Below are positions 20,799 through 31,404 of a stretch of 33,366 bases of DNA, piece after piece (the first letter of the stretch is position 1; each line of letters starts with the position of its first letter). Location: the NCBI GenBank assembly GCA_964535025.1, contig CAZHRW010000018.1:1-33366 (forward strand), given 5' to 3'. The notes beneath the pieces are model-generated. The model was not told the origin of the DNA. It saw nothing but the letters and a program-made list of their open reading frames with translations, and ran no database searches. The position numbers were made by a program, and so were the translations under genes. The stretch is from JAAYZK01 sp964535025 (GTDB taxonomy: Bacteria > Planctomycetota > Phycisphaerae > SM23-33 > FEN-1343).

Positions 20799-23654
20799 TC
20801 AGTCGGGTTCGACGAGGCGTTCGCGGCCCGCCTCGGCGGAGACGATCGGGAGGAAGCGCAGGGTCCGAAAGTTCATCGAGCCGCCCAAGTTCATGACGCG
20901 AAGGACGTTACGGCCCTCGCGCAGGCGAAGCGCCACCGGCGGGGCGGTGCGGTCGAAGGCGTGCCAGGAGCCGGTGGCGTGGAAACGGACCTCGTCGAGG
21001 CCCGCCACGGGCGAGCCGTTGAGGCTGAACCGCCGCGTCGAGGGCATCTCGGAGGCGTGGTCGATCACCAGCTCGTAGGGTCCGGCGTGGGGCGCTTCGA
21101 CGGTCCACTCGATCCAGTGGCCGGGGTTGTCCCAGTGCATGATGAAGCCTAAGCCCAGCCGCTTCCCGGCGTTACCGCCGGCCTGGTCGGTGAACTCCAG
21201 CGCGCTGACCACGACGGGCTCGGCGCCGTCGACGGGCGTGAAGACGGAGGTATAGCCCGGCGTGCCGGTGACCGCCGGCGGGCCGAAGGTGTGGCCGTCC
21301 ATCGAGAAGGTGAAGGTGGCCGGATCGAGACGCAAGCGATTGTCCGGCGGTGTGTTACCGCGTTCCCACGGGCCGATGTCGACCGGCGCGTGGGCCGCGC
21401 GCGGCAGGCCGTACACGTCGACGGCGTTGGCGACGCCCAGGCCCACGCCGGCGTCGATGGCGGGGCTGTCGGGGGGAAGGCCGTTGATGGGCTCTTGGCT
21501 GACGATGCGGTTGGCGGCGTCGGGGGCGTAGAGGTTCTCCCCCAGCAGCGACGGGCGGAGGACCGGGCCGTATTCGGTGAAGATGTTGTGATGTATCTCC
21601 GCCTTGCGCAGGACGTTACCGCTGAGGCCCTCGATGATGTTGTTGGCGATGGTCAGCCCCGTCGCGGCGGGGTTGCCGCCGTAGATGGCCGCGGAGGTCC
21701 CGCCCCGCTCGCCGTCGAAGCGGAGCAGGTTGTTGGTGATGATGATGTTGTCGAAGGGCTTGCCGGCCCACAGGCCGATGGCGGGCGAGCCGGACAGTAT
21801 GCTGTTGCGGATGATCATGTTCCGCCCGTCCTGGCAGGTCAGTGCGGCGTTGCCGTCGATGACGATGCAGGCGTCGACGAGGATATCGCGGCAGCCGACG
21901 TAGAACGTTAACCCGTTGGCGTGCATGCCCTTATTGTGGGTGAGGAGGCAGTGGCGGACGGCGCCGTTGGTGACGGTATAGTAGTCCAGGGCAGTGGAGG
22001 TATTGCGGTGCAGGCGGCAGCCGCGGGTGATGACGTTGGTGGAGTTGCGGACGAGGATGCCCTTGGTGTGCCCGGCGTTTTCGATCGCGTCGCAGCCGGC
22101 GATCAAGACGTTCGTGTAGCGGTTGACGTGGATGGCCGACGAGCGGCCGCGAAGATTGCGGACGGTCACGTCGCGGATCGTCAGGCCGGTCGCCCCGCGG
22201 CCGTCGGCGGTGATGCCGCACCCGGAGGTCCAGCCCTGGCGGCGTATGATGAAACTGCTGATGGTGACGTGACTTGCGCCTTGGACGGCGAAGCCTGTGC
22301 TGCGGCGGCTGTAGGTGATGTCGGCTGGGGCGTCGTCGCCCTCCAGGGGCCAGACGAACACCTTGTGGCGGCCGTCGTCCTCGGCGTCGGGGATGAGGGC
22401 GTACTCGCCGGGCCGGTCGATGTGGCGGACGCTGTTGACGATCGCGTAAGCCCCGCCGCGGTCGTAAGGTACCTCGTTGTGGCCGAGCGTCTCGACGGTG
22501 ATGCGGCCGGCGGCGGGGTCGTAGTCGCGGATCGGCTTGTAGTAGACCTGCGCCGGGGAGGCGTACAGGGCCAGCAGCGCGTGGTCGTAGGTGGTCGGGT
22601 CGTCGGAAGTGAAGTAATCCGGGTCGGTTACAACGGTCGTCCGCGTCGTCCGCAGGACGTTGGCCCCCTCGGCGTCGTAGGCGGCGATCCGCTGCACGGC
22701 GCCCCAGTCGGCGGGCGGCTGGCCCTGGCCGCGGGGGTGGGCGGCCAGGAAGCGGATCGTAAGTGTCGAGAATGTCGCGGGTTGGTCGAGGGCGAGCCGC
22801 TGGGCGACGGCTTGGTCGCCGTGGTGGGCGAGGTCGGCCCGGAGGATCTCCTCGCCGTCGGCGACGAAGCTGACGGTCTTCGGCTGGCCGTACCGCGGCT
22901 GGGAGGTGACAGACAGCGCGGTGACCGTAACCGCTTGGGGAAGCGTGACTTCGATGGCCCCGTCCCCGTCGAGCCCGTGGATCACGGCCGAGTGGCGCGA
23001 CCCGTCGAACATGCTGATCAGCGGGCGGTTGCCCACCTCGTCGTGGCGGCTGACGTAGCGGACGCTAAGATCCGTCAGCGTTTGTACTTGGCTGCCGTCG
23101 GTGGCGACGTAGTCGGCGGGCCGTTCCTGGAACAGCGGGTCGGACGGGTTGGGGTCCTGGGCGACGGCCAACGTGCGGTCGCCCTGGCAGAGATTGATCC
23201 CGCCCCAGGTGGCGCCGGCGGGGACGGCGGCCCACTGGATGTGGCGGTAATTCGGGTTGCCGTAAGCAGTTGCGGCCGAGCGGCACGGCGTCAGGCCGGC
23301 GAGGGGCTCGGCGCCGTCGATGATGGCCCGCCCCTGGCCGTACGTCCCGTCGGTGTTGCCGTCGTAGAGGATCGGACGGCCGGCCTCGCCCGAGCCGGTC
23401 ACCGCCACGCTGCCGCGATAGACCACGCCGCCCTTGAAGCGGATCACGTCCCCGGCAGCCGGCCGCGTCGTGCTGGCGTTGGCGGTCGCGGCCTCATCGC
23501 CGGGGCAGTGCTTGAAGGCCTGATCGGCGCCGGTGCCGCTGTTGGCGTCGTCGCCGCCGGCGTAGTCGACGTAGTAGGTCGCCGCCGCCGCCGCCGCCGT
23601 TAAAAGGGACAGGGACAGAAGGCACGCACCGGCAAGCCGCGTCATCGGGGGCAT
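20799..23654 (-). CDS. Secreted right-handed beta-helix protein with C-terminal carbohydrate-binding-like module
   Basis: A 951-residue exported protein. Residues 1-24 are a signal peptide, and the mature start ATYYVDYAGGDDANSGTGAD is shared with the protein at 1-2920, including the HCPGDEA segment. A galactose-binding-like insert lies at about 235-338 (VTALSVTSQPRYGQPKTVSF). The beta-helix core is at about 448-718 (TGLTIRDVTVRNLRGRSS, NTSTALDYYTVTNGAVRHC, IIITNNLLRF). The last 160 residues (FTFSMDGHTFGPPAV, WIEWTVEAPHAGPYELVIDH, LRLREGRNVLRVMNLGGSMN) look like a CBM6/35-type module. It probably binds or cleaves extracellular polysaccharide; no active site was assigned. AAAGGA precedes the chosen ATG at 23654. 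Confidence 0.9.
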   Translation of the reverse strand: MPPMTRLAGACLLSLSLLTAAAAAATYYVDYAGGDDANSGTGADQAFKHCPGDEAATANASTTRPAAGDVIRFKGGVVYRGSVAVTGSGEAGRPILYDGNTDGTYGQGRAIIDGAEPLAGLTPCRSAATAYGNPNYRHIQWAAVPAGATWGGINLCQGDRTLAVAQDPNPSDPLFQERPADYVATDGSQVQTLTDLSVRYVSRHDEVGNRPLISMFDGSRHSAVIHGLDGDGAIEVTLPQAVTVTALSVTSQPRYGQPKTVSFVADGEEILRADLAHHGDQAVAQRLALDQPATFSTLTIRFLAAHPRGQGQPPADWGAVQRIAAYDAEGANVLRTTRTTVVTDPDYFTSDDPTTYDHALLALYASPAQVYYKPIRDYDPAAGRITVETLGHNEVPYDRGGAYAIVNSVRHIDRPGEYALIPDAEDDGRHKVFVWPLEGDDAPADITYSRRSTGFAVQGASHVTISSFIIRRQGWTSGCGITADGRGATGLTIRDVTVRNLRGRSSAIHVNRYTNVLIAGCDAIENAGHTKGILVRNSTNVITRGCRLHRNTSTALDYYTVTNGAVRHCLLTHNKGMHANGLTFYVGCRDILVDACIVIDGNAALTCQDGRNMIIRNSILSGSPAIGLWAGKPFDNIIITNNLLRFDGERGGTSAAIYGGNPAATGLTIANNIIEGLSGNVLRKAEIHHNIFTEYGPVLRPSLLGENLYAPDAANRIVSQEPINGLPPDSPAIDAGVGLGVANAVDVYGLPRAAHAPVDIGPWERGNTPPDNRLRLDPATFTFSMDGHTFGPPAVTGTPGYTSVFTPVDGAEPVVVSALEFTDQAGGNAGKRLGLGFIMHWDNPGHWIEWTVEAPHAGPYELVIDHASEMPSTRRFSLNGSPVAGLDEVRFHATGSWHAFDRTAPPVALRLREGRNVLRVMNLGGSMNFRTLRFLPIVSAEAGRERLVEPD

Positions 23655-23704
23655 GGACAGGTCCTTTGCGCGAGGTCTTCGTTGGGGTTGTCTATGACAG
23701 CACG

Positions 23705-23734
23705 ATGGTACACCACCGGCCGGTGGGCCCGCAA
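23705..23734 (-). promoter_or_regulatory. Candidate promoter with palindrome for the beta-helix gene
   Basis: On the minus strand TTGCGG (23729-23734) and TACCAT (23705-23710) are 18 bases apart, with a leader of about 43 bases. The spacer contains a perfect 14-base palindrome, CCACCGGCCGGTGG (23713-23726), well placed for an operator. It could alternatively belong to the end of the cus transcript. Confidence 0.35.
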
Positions 23735-23741
23735 GGCCGGG

Positions 23742-25090
23742 CTACGGGTCGACCGTCACCGGCAGCGGGCGGCCGACGAGCATCTCCAGCTCGGCGAGGC
23801 GCTGGGCGCCCGTGGCGGCGGCGCGGTCGGCGGCGAGCTGGAAGTCGAACAGGACCCGCTGGGCGTCGAGGTAGGTCTGGAAGGTCGCCTCGCCGGTGCT
23901 GTAGGCCTGCTGGGCGGCCAGGAGGGCCTGCTCGGCCTTGGGGATGAGCGTGTCGCGGTAGAGGTCGACCTTGCGGGCGGCGTCGGCGAGGTCGAAGGCC
24001 GCGCGGGTGAGGTCGGCCGACAGGTCGTTGGCCAGCGCCGCCCGACGGCCGACGGCGGCGCGGTGTTGCCAGCGGGCCTCGCGGACGCCGGCGGCGAGGC
24101 GATCGAACCACAGCGGAATGTTCACCGAGACCATCACCGTCACGGGGTCCTTGCCGCTGTCGGCGACGTCCATGGCGGCGTCGCGGGTGTCGATGACGCC
24201 GGCGCCGAGCGTGATCTCGGGCAGGTAGTCCCGGCGGGCCAGGTCGATTCCCTCCCGCCGGGCGGCCACCTCGCGATCGAGCGCCGCCAGGCGGGGGTTG
24301 GCCTCGACGGCCCAGGCGAGCAGTTGCGCATCGGTGAAGTCCGCCTCGATCGACGGCGCCGGCCGCGCCGCCGGCAGGGGGGCGTCGGCGGGGCGGTTCA
24401 TCGCGGCGTTCAGGCGGGCGCGGACGGGACGGCGCAGGTCGGTCAGCGTCGCCAGGCGGTCGGCCAGGCGGGCCTGTTCGACCTGGGCGCGGATGACGTC
24501 GGGGTGCGTCGCGGCGGCCACGGCGTAGCGGCGGCGGGCGATCGCCTCGATCGCCCCGAGCAGCTCGATGTTCCCGGCGGTGATGTCGATCGCCCGGTCG
24601 AGGTAGGCCAGCTCCCAGTACGCCTCGCGGACGCGATAGGCCAGGGCGAGCCGTGCGGCCTCGAAGCGGTGGTACGCCGCGGCGGCCTGCTCGGCGGCGA
24701 CATCCTCGCGCAGGGCCAACCGGCCCAGGGGCGGGAACGTCTGGGCCAGTTCGAAGGCCTGGCGCTGCGGGCCGACACGCGTCTCGACGGCCTCGATGTA
24801 ATAGCGATAGGTGAACCGCGGGTCGGGCAGCGCGCCGGCCTGGTCGATCCGCTCGGCCGCCGCCTTCCATTGGGCGAACGCCGCGTTCAGCTCCGGGTTG
24901 TGCAGTGCGGCGTCGCGGACGAGCGCGTCGACGTCCGCGTCGTCGGCCAGGGCGTCCGGCGCGGGGGCATGCTCGGCGGCGTCGCGCTGTTCGACGACGA
25001 AACGCTCGTAGGGCTGAGAGGGAAGTTCACGGGCGCAGCCGGTCGCAACGAGGGCCAGGGCCGGGAGGATCAGCAGGCGCAGGGGCGTGT

Positions 25091-25094
<4 letters not shown>
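23742..25094 (-). CDS. cusC: TolC/CusC-family outer-membrane efflux lipoprotein
   Basis: A 450-residue outer-membrane factor that gives the RND pump its exit duct. The N-terminus is a lipoprotein signal (LLILPALALVATGC, lipidated Cys20). The body has the family's two helical repeats: NPELNAAFAQWKAAAERIDQ with GALPDPRFTYRYYIEAVETR, and the second NPRLAALDREVAARREGIDL with LPEITLGAGVIDTRDA. The C-terminal LAAQQAYSTGEATFQTYLDAQRVL segment is typical of the metal-efflux (CusC/CzcC) branch. The start overlaps the cusA stop by 4 bases (ATGA). It is the last gene of the operon; the name is assigned by context. Confidence 0.88.
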
Positions 25095-29102
<4,008 letters not shown>

Positions 29103-29110
<8 letters not shown>

Positions 29111-30515
29111 GGGCGTGTCCCCCCCCGGCCGTGTCGCCCCGGCCCCCTTCCATGGCGCCGTGGTCGTGACCGGCGGGGGCCGCGCCGCCGGCGGGGCTCA
29201 TCATGGACGGCCTGGCCTGGATCTGCAGGGCCGAGTCGATCTTGAAGTTGCCGCGGGTGACGACCAGCTCGCCTTGGGCGAGGCCTTCACGGACCACGTA
29301 GCTGTCGCCGGCCCGCGGGCCCAGGACGACCTCGCGGCCTTCGAAGGTGGGCGGGTCGGCGCCGACCTGGACGTAGACGACCGCCCGCGTGCCTGTGATC
29401 AGGGGCGCCGAGGCGGGGATCACCAGCGGGTCGCCCGCCCGCCCGGCGGCCAGGCGCGCGCGGACCAGGCCGTTGACGAACATGCCGGGCTTGAGGCGTC
29501 CATCGCCGTTCGGCACGTTGACCCGGACCTTGACGGTGCGGGTGGCGGGGTCGAGGACCGGGTCGATCAGCGCGATGGCGCCGGTGAAGGTCTCGCCCGG
29601 GTAGGCCACGCTCGTGAACGTCACCGGCTGGCCGTGCCGCAGCCAGTCGAGGTCCGATTCGTAGGCATCGAGGCGGACCCAGACGTGCGACAGGTCGGCG
29701 ACGGTGTAGATTCGCGTGCCGGTCCGGACGTACGCGCCCTCGGTGGCGTTTCTGTGGACGACCGTCCCGGCGGCCGGCGCGTGGAGCGTCAGGTGCTCGG
29801 TCGTCGAGCCGCGCTGTTCGATCTGGGCGATCTGCTCGTCGCTCAGGCCCAGCAGGCGCAGCTTTTCGCGTGCGGCCTCGACGGTCGCCTCGCTGGTGAG
29901 CCGCACGATGCGCACGTCGCTGCGGCCGAGGGCCTCGACGGAGCGCAGGGCCTGGAGCAGCTCTTCCTGGGCGCTGATCAGTTCGGGGCTGTAGATCCGG
30001 ACCATGGGGTCGCCCCTGGCCACGGGCACGCCGGTCGTGTCGACGAACAGGCGGTCGAGGCGGCCGTCCATCCAGGCGGTGATGGTCGCCAGGCGGGTCT
30101 CGTCGTAGTCGACCTTGCCGACCATGCGGATCTCGGCGGTCGCCGGCCGCCGTTCGACCCGGGCGACCTGGACGTTCATCAGCGCCCGGGCCTCGGGCGT
30201 GGTGGTGAAGGTCCGCTCGGCGCCGGCGGGCGTCGCGGCCGGTTCGAGCGGGATCAGGTCCATCCCGCACTTGGGGCACAGGCCCGGCTCATCCAGGATG
30301 ACCTCCGGGTGCATCGAGCAGGTCCATTGCGTGGCGGCCTCGTCGGCGGCCTCGGCCGCGGGCTCCGCGGGCGGGGCGCTGCCGTCATGGGCCGGCGCCA
30401 GGCCCCAGACCAGCAGGGCGCCGATCAGGATCCCGGCGGCCAGGACCGCCACGGCCCCCGGCAGGCCGCGATGCCTGGCTGCGATTCGGTGGATACGGCT
30501 GAGGATCTCGGTCAT
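29103..30515 (-). CDS. cusB: CusB-type periplasmic adaptor with heavy-metal-binding domain
   Basis: A 470-residue membrane-fusion protein that links the RND pump to the outer-membrane duct. A membrane anchor spans about 18-40. A heavy-metal-binding domain follows at 65-90 (TCSMHPEVILDEPGLCPKCG) with Cys66, Met68, His69, Cys80, Cys83 and Met85 as probable ligands. Next come the barrel-sandwich and hairpin segments (MDGRLDRLFVDTTGVPVARG, YSPELISAQEELLQALRS) and LTLHAPAAGTVVHRNATEGA, then the beta-barrel (RLDAYESDLDWLRHGQPVTF). The C-terminus ends in a His/Gly tail (GHDHGAM, GGGHAHD), a further likely metal site. The start overlaps the stop of the 24-codon leader ORF; GGAG lies 7 bases upstream. 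Confidence 0.92.
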
Positions 30516-30586
30516 CGCGATTCTCCGGGCGTCGCCGCGGCGGTCTCGCCGTCAGCGGCGTCGGCGAGCATCTTGCGGGGCAACAT
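30512..30586 (-). CDS. 24-residue leader ORF coupled to cusB
   Basis: A short frame begins MLPRKMLADAADGE and ends TPGESR. It has the best ribosome site of the operon: AGGAG ends 7 bases before the ATG. Its TGA overlaps the cusB ATG (ATGA), so translation would feed directly into cusB. It is too short for homology reasoning. It could be a coupling or attenuator-type leader peptide, or a small protein in its own right. It contains no Cys or His, so direct metal binding is unlikely. Confidence 0.5.
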   Translation of the reverse strand: MLPRKMLADAADGETAAATPGESR

Positions 30587-30593
30587 GCTCTAT

Positions 30594-30598
30594 CTCCT
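30594..30598 (-). promoter_or_regulatory. Strong ribosome binding site for the cus leader ORF
   Basis: AGGAG on the minus strand with a 7-base spacer to the ATG at 30584-30586. It is the main reason for accepting the leader ORF. Confidence 0.6.
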
Positions 30599-30703
30599 GA
30601 TGCGTTCAGAACTTGTCCACTGAATCCGGACGAAGGTCGCCCGGGGGGTGTGGCCAACGCACGGCGCGCGCCAACGGTAGGCGCCGGCTTAGCGCACAGC
30701 CGA

Positions 30704-31105
30704 TCAGATCAGGAGCACGACCGAGGAGATGAACGGCAGGTCCGGCTTGGATAGGAAGTTACCGTCGAAGCCGCGCGGGATTGTCGGCGGGTTGCCCGGC
30801 GGGTCGGCGAGGCTCGCGACGGCGGCGGCCGTCGCAGGGGCGTGGAAGGTCCCTCGGGTCCCGCGGCCCAGGGCGCGCCGGGTGTCCATCGGCCCCTGGC
30901 GGCACATCGTGCACCCGCAGGTGATGTGGCGGTCGCCGCACGTCTGGCCCGCCGAGCACCGCGGCGAAGTCCCGGTACAGCAAGAGGATGCTGCCCGGAC
31001 GGCCGGCGCGCCGGTTTCCATGGAGCACGCCGGCCCGCACGCCGACGTCGCGGCCGTCGCGGCCGTCAGCACCAGCGCCAGGATGAGGGAGGCAGGGCGG
31101 TTCAT
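30704..31105 (-). CDS. Cys-rich exported protein at the head of the cus operon
   Basis: A 133-residue protein with no family I can name. Residues 1-22 look like a signal or lipoprotein signal (LILALVLTAATAATSAC). Nine cysteines fall within residues 23-68 (CGPACSME, SSCCTG, SPRCSAGQTCGD, ITCGCTMC), together with His60 and several Met, a clear metal-binding candidate. The C-terminal half is low in Cys and ends in a hydrophobic stretch (PFISSVVLLI). It lies 117 bases upstream of the cus leader ORF on the same strand. By position it may take the place of a CusF-type periplasmic chaperone or act as a metal buffer; this is inference. AGGA lies 7 bases before the ATG. Confidence 0.65.
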   Translation of the reverse strand: MNRPASLILALVLTAATAATSACGPACSMETGAPAVRAASSCCTGTSPRCSAGQTCGDRHITCGCTMCRQGPMDTRRALGRGTRGTFHAPATAAAVASLADPPGNPPTIPRGFDGNFLSKPDLPFISSVVLLI

Positions 31106-31111
31106 TGCAAT

Positions 31112-31130
31112 TCCTATGAAGATTATAGGA
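31112..31130 (-). promoter_or_regulatory. Inverted-repeat operator candidate at the cus promoter
   Basis: TCCTAT and ATAGGA are perfectly inverted around 7 bases. The right half overlaps the -10 box of the promoter, a position suited to a repressor rather than a MerR-type activator, which binds between -35 and -10. No regulator gene is in the window. Confidence 0.5.
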
Positions 31131-31151
31131 TATGGTCCTCCGCCCCGTCAA
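31122..31151 (-). promoter_or_regulatory. Strong promoter for the Cys-rich gene and cus operon
   Basis: On the minus strand TTGACG (31146-31151, 5/6) and TATAAT (31122-31127, 6/6) are 18 bases apart. It is the best promoter in the window. The transcript would start very near 31115, about 10 bases before the Cys-rich gene's ATG, so its leader would be short but would still include most of the AGGA site. Confidence 0.65.
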
Positions 31152-31404
31152 CCTCGGCAACTGAAAACGCCGCCGGGTGATAGCGGAATCTTTCCCGTCA
31201 TCAAACTAATGCGCTCCCCCCGGCTTACCGAAATGATCCCTATCAGTTCCGTCCGCCCGGGGTCCATCCGCGCCGGTGGGCGGGATTGTGCCAGACACAT
31301 GGAGAGGTATGTTTCTCGCCCCGGAGGCGGCACCTGCCCATACCTTCCGCGACAGTCGCTCATGTGCGCCGAAGTCGTGTGCGAGGCGGCAAAGGAGTTC
31401 AACA
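31131..31404. other. Divergent intergenic region before the surface-protein gene
   Basis: No gene was found. The left edge holds the cus promoter. For the rightward gene a TACCTTCC at 31341-31348 matches the -10 region proposed for rpmF, but no -35 partner was found at a proper distance. TTGTGC with TATGTT near 31286-31313 is a weak alternative. Confidence 0.45.

Noticed and set aside
21921..23603. A 560-codon plus-strand frame opposite the second beta-helix gene
   Set aside because: Antisense shadow; low-complexity Val/Ala/Asp/Gly sequence, no ribosome site, and the minus strand encodes the signal peptide and beta-helix repeats.
20799..23654. Assignment of a specific polysaccharide-lyase family to the beta-helix proteins
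   Set aside because: The fold is visible, but no catalytic residues could be identified by eye, so a specific enzyme name would be invention.
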